Positions 33,728-44,803 of a DNA stretch of 64,000 nt are shown here, one piece after another. Source of the stretch: JBBEAM01 sp040882845 (lineage in GTDB: Bacteria; Pseudomonadota; Alphaproteobacteria; Kiloniellales; DSM-21159); NCBI GenBank assembly GCA_040882845.1, contig JBBEAM010000007.1, positions 744,001 through 808,000 on the forward strand. Reading direction: 5' to 3'. The notes under the pieces were generated by a model. It was not told the origin of the DNA and made no database searches. It saw nothing but the letters and a program-made list of their open reading frames with translations. The first letter of the stretch is position 1; every line of letters begins with the position of its first letter. Both the position numbers and the translations under genes were made by a program.

Positions 33728-35860
33728 ATGAGCGAAAGCGGACAGACGAAAGCGCCGGCCAAGGACAAGTACGCCGACGCCGACTTGGTGCTGGAGTGCA
33801 ACGGCCTCTGCATCTCCTACTTCACCCGGGCCGGCGAGATTCCCGCTGTCGTCGACTTCAACATGAAGCTGCGCAAGGGCGAATCGATCGGGCTGGTGGG
33901 CGAATCCGGCTGTGGCAAGTCCACAGTCGCCATGGCGATCATGAAGTACATGGGCAGCAACGGCGGCATCGTCGGCGGAGAAGTGCTCTACAAGGGCCGC
34001 GACATGGCCTCCTTCTCCGAGGAGGAACTGCGTCAGCTGCGCGGCAACGAGATCGCCATGGTCTATCAGGAGCCGATGGCGGCGCTCAATCCCTCCATGG
34101 TGCTTGGCAGACAGCTGATGGAGGTCCCGCTCTACCACGAGAATATCTCCGAAAAGCAAGCCTACGAGCGGGCGGTGGAGATGCTCGGCGACGTCAAGCT
34201 GCCGGATCCCGAGCGGGTGATGAAGTCCTATCCGCATCAGATTTCCGGGGGGCAGCAGCAGCGCGTTGTGATCGCCATGGCGCTGCTGTCGAAGCCCTCC
34301 CTGCTGCTGCTCGACGAGCCGACCACGGCGCTGGACGTGACCGTCGAAGCCGGCATCGTCGAGCTGATCGGCGAGATTGCCGGCAAGTTCGAGACCTCCA
34401 TGGTCTACATCTCGCACAACCTGGGGCTGATCCTGGAAACCTGCGACCGGGTCAACGTGATGTACTCCGGCCAGGTGGTGGAGTCCGGCAGCGTCGAGGA
34501 AGTGTTCGACCACATGCGCCACCCCTATACCCAGGGCCTGTTCAGCTGCATTCCCCTGCCGGGCGCCGACAAGAACGCGCGTCCCCTGGTGCCGATCCGC
34601 GGCCAGCTGCCCCTTCCGCATGAGCGCCCGCCGGGCTGCTACTACGGGCCGCGCTGCGATCACTTCGTGGCCGGTCGCTGCGACGCCGGGCTGATCCCCA
34701 TGGAGGAGTTGCCGCGCGAGCCCGGGCATACGGTGCGCTGCTGCCGCTGGGACGAGATCGATTGGGATGCCTATAAGCCCGAGGGGGTCGGTGGCGGCGG
34801 CGAGATCGAGAAGGGCGAGGTCGTGCTCTCGATCAAGAACATGCGGAAGTACTACGAGATCAAAGACAACTCCATCGCCGCGATGCTGCGCGGCAACCGC
34901 GTGCGCTACGTCAAGGCCAACGAGCGGGTTAGCTTCGAGGCACGCGAGGGCCAGACCGTCGCCATCGTCGGCGAATCCGGCTGCGGCAAGTCGACCTTCG
35001 CCAAGGTGATGATGGGCCTGGAGACGGCAACCGAGGGCGAGGTGATCTTCGAGGGCAACGACGTCGCCAACAAGCCGGTGCAGACGCGCTCGCCGAAGGA
35101 AATCGGCTCGATGCAGATGGTGTTTCAGAACCCTTTCGACACCCTCAACCCGAGCCACACCGTCGGGTCGCAGCTGGCGCGGGTAATCCGCAAGTTCGGG
35201 GTGGAGAGCGACGAAAACAAGGTGCAGCGCCGGGTGCTGGAGTTGCTCGACCTGGTAAAATTACCGCGCGACTTTGCCGTGCGCCGGCCACGCCAGCTCT
35301 CCGGCGGCCAGAAGCAGCGCGTCGGCATCGCCCGCGCCTTCGCCGGCAACCCGCCGCTGGTGGTGGCCGACGAGCCGGTTTCGGCGCTCGACGTTTCGGT
35401 CGCGGCGGCGGTCACCGGCCTGCTGATGGATATCCAGCGGCAGTACCGCACGACCCTGCTGTTCATCAGCCACGATTTGTCGCTGGTGCGTTACCTCGCC
35501 GACCGCGTGGTGGTGATGTATCTCGGCAATATCGTCGAACAGGGCACCACCGACGAAGTCTTCGCACCGCCTTACCACCCCTATACCGAGGCCCTGCTCT
35601 CCGCGGTGCCGATCGCCGATACCTCGATCAAAAAGAAGCGGATCATCCTCGAGGGCGCCTTGCCTTCGGTGGTCAATCCGCCCAAGGGCTGCCCCTTCAA
35701 CACCCGCTGCCAGCGCAAGATCGGCCGGATCTGCGAAACCGAGGTGCCGCCGGTGATCGAAGCCGCGCCAGGACATGACATCGCCTGTCATATACCCCTG
35801 GAGGAGTTGAAAGAGGTCGAGCCGGTCATCGTGCAGACGGATAAGACCGCCGCAGAGTGA
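33728..35860 (+). CDS. Fused double ATPase of the peptide ABC transporter (DppD-DppF)
   Basis: The 710 residues hold two complete ABC units. Walker A motifs GESGCGKST lie at 58-66 and again at 415-423, with signatures ISGGQQQRVVIAMAL and LSGGQKQRVGIARAF and Walker B LLLLDEPTTALD and VVADEPVSALD. Each unit ends in an oligopeptide-transporter C-terminal domain with conserved cysteines (GCYYGPRCDHF and GCPFNTRCQRK). The fusion replaces separate dppD and dppF, and no third ATPase gene follows. It lies 9 bp after the permease. Confidence 0.93.
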   Translation: MSESGQTKAPAKDKYADADLVLECNGLCISYFTRAGEIPAVVDFNMKLRKGESIGLVGESGCGKSTVAMAIMKYMGSNGGIVGGEVLYKGRDMASFSEEELRQLRGNEIAMVYQEPMAALNPSMVLGRQLMEVPLYHENISEKQAYERAVEMLGDVKLPDPERVMKSYPHQISGGQQQRVVIAMALLSKPSLLLLDEPTTALDVTVEAGIVELIGEIAGKFETSMVYISHNLGLILETCDRVNVMYSGQVVESGSVEEVFDHMRHPYTQGLFSCIPLPGADKNARPLVPIRGQLPLPHERPPGCYYGPRCDHFVAGRCDAGLIPMEELPREPGHTVRCCRWDEIDWDAYKPEGVGGGGEIEKGEVVLSIKNMRKYYEIKDNSIAAMLRGNRVRYVKANERVSFEAREGQTVAIVGESGCGKSTFAKVMMGLETATEGEVIFEGNDVANKPVQTRSPKEIGSMQMVFQNPFDTLNPSHTVGSQLARVIRKFGVESDENKVQRRVLELLDLVKLPRDFAVRRPRQLSGGQKQRVGIARAFAGNPPLVVADEPVSALDVSVAAAVTGLLMDIQRQYRTTLLFISHDLSLVRYLADRVVVMYLGNIVEQGTTDEVFAPPYHPYTEALLSAVPIADTSIKKKRIILEGALPSVVNPPKGCPFNTRCQRKIGRICETEVPPVIEAAPGHDIACHIPLEELKEVEPVIVQTDKTAAE

Positions 35861-36073
35861 GTCCCGGCAAAGAGCGCTGAATTCCACGGTCTTCCGGCTG
35901 TCCGGCTTCCGTTGCGCGTGCCTGCTGCCTCATTCGGGCTGGGGATCGTCCAGATTTAGCCCTATTTCACGTCAGCTTCCGCCCCATTCAGGGACCATCT
36001 TGTAATCCTAGAGACACAGGATAGCTCTCTATTGGATCACCCGCCGCATCGCGGCACAGGATCGGGGGCAGTT

Positions 36074-36640
36074 ATGCAAAAGCAACGAACCGCCTTTTTC
36101 TCGGTTTCCATATTGGCCTTGGGCCTCGTGGGCTATGCCCTGGTGCCCGGCGCCGGCGATACCGTTGCAAGGTCGAGCGGCGGCTCCGATCTGCAGCAGG
36201 ATTCGCAGGAGATCTCGGACTGCGGATCGCCGACGATCGCGGGCACGCAGGGCTGCATCCGCGCCGAGGATTCCGCCAGCGTTTACGGGCAGCTCGATAA
36301 CGAGGACGGCTCCACCACGGTCTGGAGCCTGACCTTCGTCGAAGACGGCGACACCCGGATCAAACGCTATCGCGACCTCTTGCTCGCTGTCGACGGTACG
36401 CTCAAGTATGAGACCGTCATTACGGTAGAGACCGGCCCCGACGGCAAGCGCGAGCTCCGCGAAGTGCGCAATACCGCCGGCGAAAAGGTTTTTCACGAGA
36501 TTCGCCGCCAGCAAGACGCAACCGCCCAGATTGCCGTGGAGCAGACGCCGATTGCCGGCGATGCGGAAGAAGTGATAGCCGTGCTCCAGCGGGCGACACG
36601 CACCTTGCAGCAGGCCGTGGCGCTCGCCCCCTCTGTGTAA
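36074..36640 (+). CDS. Exported protein of unknown function
   Basis: The protein has 188 residues from ATG 36074; an in-frame TTG lies 14 codons upstream but without a ribosome site. It begins MQKQRTAFFSVSILALGLVGYALVPG, a signal peptide or single membrane anchor. The rest is soluble, with two cysteines (DCGSPTIAGTQGC) soon after the leader that might form a disulfide, and alternating beta-like segments (TTVWSLTFVEDGDTRIKRYRDL, LKYETVITVET). I recognise no family. It is 31 bp upstream of the MlaC-like gene, so the two are probably co-transcribed and may work together in the periplasm. Confidence 0.7.
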   Translation: MQKQRTAFFSVSILALGLVGYALVPGAGDTVARSSGGSDLQQDSQEISDCGSPTIAGTQGCIRAEDSASVYGQLDNEDGSTTVWSLTFVEDGDTRIKRYRDLLLAVDGTLKYETVITVETGPDGKRELREVRNTAGEKVFHEIRRQQDATAQIAVEQTPIAGDAEEVIAVLQRATRTLQQAVALAPSV

Positions 36641-36671
36641 CTGCGCGGCTAGGCGCCGGAAGGATAACGAG

Positions 36672-37334
36672 ATGACATTCCCTGCCATCGCTCGGCGGCA
36701 GCGCGACCCAGAAGCTTCCCAGTGGATACTCCGCGTTGCCGCCTCCGTACTGGTTCTCTGCGGCATCGTTCTCATTGCCGCCAGCCAGCGGCCGGCGCTT
36801 TCCGCGAACGACCCCGCGGCCTTTCTCGACAGCTACGGAGACCGCGCGGTTTCCCTGCTCGGCGATCAGAGCCGCTCCGAGTCGGAGCGGCGCGAGGACT
36901 TCGGCCAGTTGCTGCGCGAAGGCTTCGATCTGGAAAGCATCAGCGCTTTCGTCCTGAGCACATACTGGCGCGAAGCCAGCGAAGACCAGCGCAGCCGTTT
37001 CGTCGAGGCTTTCCAGGGCGTCCTGGCAAGCCGCTTTCTGCCGCTGTTCGAGGAGGCGAAGTCGGACAGCTTCGCGATTCGAGGCAGCCGCAACATCAGC
37101 GGCCGGGACGACCTTTTCATGGTGGAAACGGTGCTGACGGATAGCAAGGGCCGTCAGGTCAGGACCGACTGGCGGGTCAAGAAGACGGGCAGCGGTTACC
37201 AGATCCTCGATGTCAGCGTCGAGGGCGCGAGTATGGCGCAGACCTTCCGCGACGAGTACCGCGCCTTCGTGCGGCGCAGCGATCAGGGCCTCGACGGCCT
37301 GATCCAGAGGCTCGAGCAGCAGGCCGCTGGTTAG
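36672..37334 (+). CDS. MlaC/Ttg2D-family periplasmic phospholipid-binding protein
   Basis: The 220-residue protein has an N-terminal hydrophobic segment (about 19-38) and then a MlaC-like domain: LREGFDLESISAFVLSTYWREASEDQRSRFVEAFQGVLASRF, followed by GRDDLFMVETVLTDSKGRQVRTDWRVKKTGSGYQILDVSVEGASMAQTFRDEY. MlaC shuttles phospholipid between the outer-membrane MlaA and inner-membrane MlaFEDB. None of those partners is encoded in this window, so it is an orphan member. A strong terminator follows directly. Confidence 0.88.
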   Translation: MTFPAIARRQRDPEASQWILRVAASVLVLCGIVLIAASQRPALSANDPAAFLDSYGDRAVSLLGDQSRSESERREDFGQLLREGFDLESISAFVLSTYWREASEDQRSRFVEAFQGVLASRFLPLFEEAKSDSFAIRGSRNISGRDDLFMVETVLTDSKGRQVRTDWRVKKTGSGYQILDVSVEGASMAQTFRDEYRAFVRRSDQGLDGLIQRLEQQAAG

Positions 37335-37359
37335 AGCCGCACCCCCAGAACGAAAACGA

Positions 37360-37384
37360 AAGGCCAGGCATTTTGCCTGGCCTT
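37360..37384. terminator. Bidirectional intrinsic terminator between mlaC-like gene and tRNA-Asn
   Basis: AAGGCCAGGCA pairs perfectly with TGCCTGGCCTT around TTT. On the plus strand it is followed by TTGTCT, ending the MlaC transcript. On the minus strand it is followed by TCGTTTTCG, which fits the end of the convergent tRNA-Asn transcript. Confidence 0.9.
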
Positions 37385-37398
37385 TTGTCTTCGCGAAT

Positions 37399-37473
37399 TG
37401 GCTCCGGGGCGCGGATTCGAACCGCGGACCGATCGGTTAACAGCCGATTGCTCTACCGCTGAGCTACCCCGGA
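37399..37473 (-). tRNA. tRNA-Asn (anticodon GTT)
   Basis: The 75-nt cloverleaf on the minus strand has acceptor TCCGGGG/CCCCGGA, D-stem GCTC/GAGC, anticodon stem ATCGG/CCGAT with loop CTGTTAA (GTT), T-arm CGCGG/CCGCG and an encoded CCA end. Confidence 0.97.
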
Positions 37474-37615
37474 TCGGAAGGGCGAAAAGCCTTGGGACCC
37501 GCCGTTTTCTGCAACGGCGCGCGGTTATAGCAGACGCCTTCGGTGGGGCGCAATTGCTTTACTGGAAAATTCGGATCGCGCGTGCCGCCGCTTGCCGGAA
37601 GGCCGCGCCGCCCCC

Positions 37616-37813
37616 TCAACTCAGGCCTGGCGGGCCGTTGGACACTGCCGCCAGGATGCACTGGGCGACGTCGAGATAGTCGGAGTTGGGCATATGAAAC
37701 CAGCGGAGGAACTGAGCCGTGCTCATTTCTCCGTTCAGCCAGGCCTCGAGGAACATTCTGCTGACGGGGTGAAGTCTCTCGGGCAGGCAGCTGGCAATCA
37801 GCGCGTCGTCCAC
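37616..37813 (-). CDS. Possible small protein between two tRNA genes
   Basis: About 65 residues from GTG 37813 (VDDALIASCLPERLHPVSRMF...), with AAAGG some ten bases upstream; an in-frame TTG at 37834 would add seven residues. The sequence looks globular and helical (FLEAWLNGEMSTAQFLRWF) and ends GPPGLS. I know no family. It is the only credible frame in the 449 bp between tRNA-Asn and tRNA-Cys, but the start codon is weak and it could be chance. Confidence 0.4.
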   Translation of the reverse strand: MDDALIASCLPERLHPVSRMFLEAWLNGEMSTAQFLRWFHMPNSDYLDVAQCILAAVSNGPPGLS

Positions 37814-37922
37814 GGCACTGCCTTTCTCTATCAAAGGTATGTGCCGGTTGCGCGCAGTGCAAGCGCGGGGCGCGCTTCAGGCGCGAGCGCTTGTGCTGGG
37901 TTAACTGGAATCACCGGAAGGA

Positions 37923-37996
37923 TGGAGGCCCGGGCCGGAATCGAACCGACGTGCAAGGATTTGCAATCCTCTGTATCACCACTCTACCACCGGGCC
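37923..37996 (-). tRNA. tRNA-Cys (anticodon GCA)
   Basis: The 74-nt cloverleaf on the minus strand has acceptor GGCCCGG paired with CCGGGCC (discriminator T then CCA), an anticodon arm AGGAT..ATCCT around TGCAA (anticodon GCA) and T-loop TTCGATT. The discriminator U73 and GCA anticodon are the tRNA-Cys identity elements. Confidence 0.95.
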
Positions 37997-38181
37997 GGCG
38001 GGTTCCGCTTCATAGCTGAGTGAGGCGTGCTGTCAAGCCCTTAGGAGGTGGCCCGGCACCCGGCTTCTGCCAAGAGGCGGCCGGCATTGTTTTCGCGGCC
38101 CGCGCCTCGTATAACTCGCAGGCCATCGCGGCCGCGAAAGCCGCGAGGGCCGTACCCGGCAACCCAGCCTTCGAGGACAGG

Positions 38182-38838
38182 ATGGTCGATTTCTCAACGG
38201 CGCGCCTCAACATGGTCGAAAGCCAGATCCGCACCAACAAGGTCACGGATGCCAGGATTCTCGACGCCCTGGAGACGGTTCCGCGCGAGACCTACGTGCC
38301 CGAGAACCGCCGCGGGGTGTGTTACATCGACGAGGATCTCGCGATCGGCGGCGGCCGCTATCTGATGGAGCCGATGGTGCTCGCCCGCCTGCTGCAGGAA
38401 GCGCGTATCGGCAAGGAGGACGTGGTGCTCGATGTCGGCTGCGCCACCGGCTATTCCTGCGCCGTGCTGTCGAAGCTGGCGGCCACCGTGGTCGGTGTCG
38501 AGTGCGATGCCGCCCTGGCCGAGCAGGCGAACCGCGTGCTCAGCGAAGAGGGGATCGATAATGCCGTGGTGATCCAGGGCCCCCTGGGCGACGGCTATCC
38601 CAAGCAGGCCCCCTACAACGTGATCATACTGGAAGGCGCGGTTGCCGAGGTGCCGCCGGCGATCCGCGATCAGCTCGCGGACGGCGGACGATTGGTCGCC
38701 GTGATCCGCCATGACGAAGCTATGGGCCGGGCAATCCTGATGCAGCGCAGCGGCGATGTGGTTTCGAGCCGTATTCTCTTCGATGCGGCGACACCGAGTC
38801 TGCCGGGCTTCGAGCGCGAGGAAAGCTTCGTCTTCTGA
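38182..38838 (+). CDS. Protein-L-isoaspartate methyltransferase-like protein
   Basis: The 218-residue protein has a PCMT N-terminus (MVESQIRTNKVTDARILDALETVPRETYVPE) and SAM motif I VVLDVGCATGYSCAVLSKLA. It lacks the TISQP-type substrate motif of true Pcm: here the segment reads GGRYLMEPMVLARLL. Members of this shorter-motif group are common upstream of tolC in alphaproteobacteria and their substrate is not established. A genuine pcm lies at 63 kb. ATG 38182 with GAGGACAGG upstream was preferred over an open frame 54 codons longer. Confidence 0.82.
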   Translation: MVDFSTARLNMVESQIRTNKVTDARILDALETVPRETYVPENRRGVCYIDEDLAIGGGRYLMEPMVLARLLQEARIGKEDVVLDVGCATGYSCAVLSKLAATVVGVECDAALAEQANRVLSEEGIDNAVVIQGPLGDGYPKQAPYNVIILEGAVAEVPPAIRDQLADGGRLVAVIRHDEAMGRAILMQRSGDVVSSRILFDAATPSLPGFEREESFVF

Positions 38839-38923
38839 TTTCCTGGGAGAGTGCAAGCTTCGCGGCGTCCCGCTCAAAGGTTGCTGACACGAAAATTGCG
38901 CATCCCTGGCTCTTTATTTGTTG

Positions 38924-38944
38924 ATCGTAATGAATTATTACGAT
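38924..38944. promoter_or_regulatory. Palindromic operator candidate upstream of tolC
   Basis: ATCGTAAT, a five-base spacer GAATT, and ATTACGAT form a perfect 8-bp inverted repeat in a locally AT-rich stretch. It lies about 36 bp before a TATACT hexamer (38980-38985) that could be the -10 of tolC, and 95 bp before the ATG. The symmetry fits a dimeric regulator binding site. Confidence 0.45.
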
Positions 38945-38979
38945 TCATCTTTCCTGTGTCTGAAGTGAAATGGCGGCAA

Positions 38980-38985
38980 TATACT
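38980..38985 (+). promoter_or_regulatory. Possible -10 element of the tolC promoter
   Basis: TATACT (five of six consensus bases) lies 54 bp before the tolC ATG. No good -35 hexamer stands 16-18 bases upstream, which would be consistent with a promoter that depends on an activator bound at the nearby palindrome. Confidence 0.35.
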
Positions 38986-39038
38986 GGCGCCGCCGCAAGG
39001 GTCGGGAGAGCCGGGTGTTCGTGCGCTGGGGATTGAAG

Positions 39039-40433
39039 ATGAGGATTGGGAATTCGCCTGCCTGGATGACGCGCGCGGCCGCTGGCTGCTTGCTCGCCGC
39101 ATCTGTCCTGGCCATGCCGCTGCAGGACGCGCGAGCGCAGAGCCTGATCGACGCCCTGGCCTCGGCCTACAGCACAAACCCGACGCTGCGTGCCGCGCAG
39201 GCGGAGCTGCGCTCGGTCAACGAACAGGTGCCCCAGGCGCTCGCCGGCTGGCGTCCCACGGTCAGCGTCTCGGGAAGCGCCGGCGTCGAGTCCCGCGAGC
39301 AGAAGACTTCACTTGGCACCAGCGAGGACGATCTCAACCCGGCGCAGGCGCAGCTCGAGGTTAGCCAGAACATCTGGCGCGGCGGGCGCACCGTGGCCGA
39401 CACCGACCGCGCCAAGTCCACGGTCCAAGCGCAGCGCGCCTTTCTTATCAATACCGAACAGGATGTCCTGCTGCGCGCCGCGACCGCTTACATGAACGTC
39501 TGGCGCGACGAATCGATCCTGCAGCTCAACATCAGCAACGAGCAGGTTCTGGGACAGCAGCTCGAAGCCTCCAATGTACGCTTCGAAGTGGGCGAGTTGA
39601 CCCGCACCGATGTCTCCCAGTCCGAGGCCCGGCTCGCGCTGGCGACCGCCAATCGGGTGCAGGCCGAAGGCAATCTGCGCGCCAGCCGCGCGATCTATGA
39701 GGAGCTGATCGGGCAGCCGCCGGTCAGCGTGCAGCCGCCTCCGGCTCTGCGCGGCCTGCCGAACTCCCAGCAGGCCGTGGCCACTCAAGCGCGCCAGGAA
39801 AATCCGGCAGTGATCGCCGCCGCCTATCTCTACCGCGCGGCGGGATATCAGATTCGCAACGTCACGGGCGAGCTCTTGCCGCAGGTCAGCGTCGTCGGCC
39901 GGCTGACCGCCTCCGACGAGGTGGTCAGCTCCTCGACATCCGAACAGTCGGCCGCGGTCCTGGCCCAGGTTTCCATTCCGCTGTATCAGGCTGGTGCGGT
40001 CTCCAGCCGCGTGCGGCAGGCCAAGCAGGTCGAGGGACAGCGCCGCCTGGAGCTCGACGAGGCGCGCAGCAACGCCGAGCAGCGGGCGATTACCGCCTGG
40101 GAGGCGCTGCAGTCGGCCGAGGCGCAGATCCGCTCCTTCGAAAGCCAGGTCAGCGCTAACTCCATCGCCTTGGAGGGCGTGCGCCAGGAGTATTCCGTCG
40201 GTGTGCGTACCACGCTCGATGTGCTCGACGCCGAGCAGGAGCTCTTCGATTCCCAGGTCAGCCTTGTCGGCGCCCAGCGCGACGAGATCGTCGCCGGATT
40301 CCAGCTGCTCTCGGCGCTGGGCAGGATGACTGCCTTCGAGTTGGGCCTTCCGGTCGAGATCTACGACATCCAGAGAGACTACGAGGCGATCGACGACGCC
40401 TGGTTCGGTCTCAACGCGCCCGGAACGGAGTAG
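39039..40433 (+). CDS. tolC: TolC-family outer membrane efflux channel
   Basis: The 464-residue protein has a signal peptide (AAAGCLLAASVLAMPLQDARAQS, cleavage about residue 34) and the two-fold repeated OEP architecture: QSLIDALASAYSTNPTLRAAQAELRSVNEQVPQALAGWRPTVS opens the first half, and RTTLDVLDAEQELFDSQVSLVGAQRDEIVAGFQLLSALGRM is the classic end of the second. It forms the trimeric channel for type I secretion and RND pumps, none of which is in this window. ATG 39039 gives a normal signal peptide; GTG 39015 preceded by GGGAG is an alternative. Confidence 0.93.
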   Translation: MRIGNSPAWMTRAAAGCLLAASVLAMPLQDARAQSLIDALASAYSTNPTLRAAQAELRSVNEQVPQALAGWRPTVSVSGSAGVESREQKTSLGTSEDDLNPAQAQLEVSQNIWRGGRTVADTDRAKSTVQAQRAFLINTEQDVLLRAATAYMNVWRDESILQLNISNEQVLGQQLEASNVRFEVGELTRTDVSQSEARLALATANRVQAEGNLRASRAIYEELIGQPPVSVQPPPALRGLPNSQQAVATQARQENPAVIAAAYLYRAAGYQIRNVTGELLPQVSVVGRLTASDEVVSSSTSEQSAAVLAQVSIPLYQAGAVSSRVRQAKQVEGQRRLELDEARSNAEQRAITAWEALQSAEAQIRSFESQVSANSIALEGVRQEYSVGVRTTLDVLDAEQELFDSQVSLVGAQRDEIVAGFQLLSALGRMTAFELGLPVEIYDIQRDYEAIDDAWFGLNAPGTE

Positions 40434-40457
40434 GCGCGGGTGAAAGGACGGTAGCAG

Positions 40458-41087
40458 ATGAGTGATTCGCAGGGCGGCTCCAACGAACCCTCCATGGAGG
40501 AGATCCTGGCCTCGATCCGGCGGATCATCGCCGAGGACGCGGAGCAGGAGGGAAAGGGCGGCAGCCCTGCGGCGCGCTCTCAAGGCTCTCGCCTGCAGGC
40601 CGACGAGCCGCATCGCGACGACCCGAAGGTGACTGACAGCGAAGGCTGGCCCGAGGACCGGGAGGGGGCGCCGCGCCCCGCGGCCCCGCAGGACGAGGAC
40701 GACGTTCTGGAGCTGACCCAGCTGGTGAACGAGGACGGCAGTGTCACGGATCTTTCCGAGGGTTCGGCCGGGCCGGCGATGCCCTTCGTTGCCGAGGAAG
40801 ACGAGCGCGGCGAGGAAGAGCGCAGGCAAGCCGCGCAAGAACGGCCCTACGAGGAGACCGCGTCGGTGGTGCAGAGCCACCACGAACCGGCGCCTGAAGA
40901 ATCCGCGGCGGTCGAGGACGAGATCGAAGACGCCGTGCTCGAGGATGAGACGCGCGGGACGCCGCCCGTAGTTCAGGGCGAGGTGGATGCGCAGGTCCGC
41001 GTCTGGCTCGACCGCAACCTGCCCGACATGGTTGAGCGCGTCGTGCGGGAGGAGGTAGAACGCATGCTGAGGCGCCTCAAGGACTGA
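40458..41087 (+). CDS. popZ: Polar organizing protein PopZ (DUF2497)
   Basis: The 209-residue protein has the PopZ layout. The N-terminal helix EPSMEEILASIRRIIAED (residues 10-27) is the partner-binding region, a Pro/Glu/Asp-rich disordered linker spans about 30-165, and the C-terminal oligomerisation helices read VDAQVRVWLDRNLPDMVERVVREEVERML. PopZ forms the polar microdomain that anchors the centromere through ParB in alphaproteobacteria. It is located between tolC and valS, an order seen in related genomes. Confidence 0.9.
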   Translation: MSDSQGGSNEPSMEEILASIRRIIAEDAEQEGKGGSPAARSQGSRLQADEPHRDDPKVTDSEGWPEDREGAPRPAAPQDEDDVLELTQLVNEDGSVTDLSEGSAGPAMPFVAEEDERGEEERRQAAQERPYEETASVVQSHHEPAPEESAAVEDEIEDAVLEDETRGTPPVVQGEVDAQVRVWLDRNLPDMVERVVREEVERMLRRLKD

Positions 41088-41160
41088 CCTGCGCGCCGCG
41101 ATCGGCTAGTCTCCGCGCCGCAGAGGCGCATTCCGGAACAATATCGAAGGATGGCCAGCG

Positions 41161-43817
<2,657 letters not shown>

Positions 43818-43821
<4 letters not shown>

Positions 43822-44678
43822 CCCCGCTCCAACGGCCGGGTCAGGCAGGTCGGGCCGCCCTCGCCCTTGCGCGAGATTTCCTCGCCCCTGTAGGTCAGCA
43901 CCTCGCAGCCGGCGGCTTCGATACGCTGCTGCGTGACCGGATTACCCTCGAGCATCAGCACCCTGCGCGGCCCGAGCGCCAGCACGTTGCAGGCCATGGA
44001 GGCGAACTCCTCGTCCGGCACCTCGACGAAGCTCATCCCGCGTTCGAGCAGCCAGTTTCTGAAAGGCACCGGCAGCAGCGGCGAGTAGACCACGGCGAGG
44101 TCGGCGTCGAGCGGACTGATCATCGACATCAGGTGGAATACGTCGGACGGCCCCTTGTAGTGGGGCAGGGGGACGCTCACCACCTCGACCTCGGGTCCGC
44201 AGAGCGCGGTGAAGGCTTCGATGGCCTGGGCGTTGGTCCGGTAGCCCTCGCCGATCGCGCAGGTCTTCTCGTCGAGCCAGACCATGTCGCCGCCTTCCAG
44301 CCTGGCGCCCTCGGGCAGGCTCCCCGCCTGAGCCAAAGCTTCGCCGGCGTAGTGCGCGGCAGCGATCTCCGCCTCGGGGCGGCGTGCGTCCTTGCCGAGC
44401 GGGCAGGGGACGAAGCCCAGGGGCGTCAGCGCCGTGGCGTCGCGGACGTAGATCGAATCGAGGGTCAGGGTCTCGTTTCCCGGCAGCCAGACGATCTCGG
44501 CACCCGCGGACTCGAGGATTTCCGCGAAGGCATCGTACTCGGCCAGGGCGGCGGCGAAGTCCGGTTGCCGGTGATAATTGAGCTGCTGCCACTCGGCGGC
44601 AAGCTTGTCCGGCCCGAGGAAGGCGTCCTTGACGTGGCGCAGCGCCACTTTCTTCAGCGGTGCATACTCGTTCAGCAT
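43818..44678 (-). CDS. Dimethylarginine dimethylaminohydrolase/arginine deiminase-family hydrolase
   Basis: The 286-residue pentein-fold enzyme has EGGD (Asp131), catalytic His172 in GPSDVFHLMSMISPL and nucleophile Cys278 in GGPTCLTRPLER near the C-terminus, the Glu/Asp-His-Cys set of this family. Members hydrolyse guanidino groups (dimethylarginine to citrulline and dimethylamine, or arginine to citrulline) or act as amidinotransferases. The length favours DDAH over the 400-residue arginine deiminases. ATG 44678 begins a typical MLNEYAPLKKVALRH start; the upstream extension is not convincing. Confidence 0.85.
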
Positions 44679-44803
44679 GGCGGCCTGCTTAGGGCGGCTT
44701 CCACCTGGGCGCAAGGCGATTATGCCGAAAAAGCGTTGGGCGGGCCGCAGCGGCGGGGCTATCCTGCCGCCCGCCTGCACAGAGAAGAAAAGGGAGAGCC
44801 GTC

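Noticed and set aside
37398..37679. Plus-strand frame beginning MAPGRGFEPRTDRLTADC
   Set aside because: It reads the antisense of tRNA-Asn, a known spurious protein family.
37592..38023. Plus-strand frame with ARAGIEPTCKDLQSSVSPLYH
   Set aside because: The C-terminal part is antisense to tRNA-Cys and the rest has no ribosome site.
44679..44803. Leader peptide or attenuator before ilvD
   Set aside because: No short frame rich in branched-chain codons and no alternative hairpins were found in the 125-bp gap.
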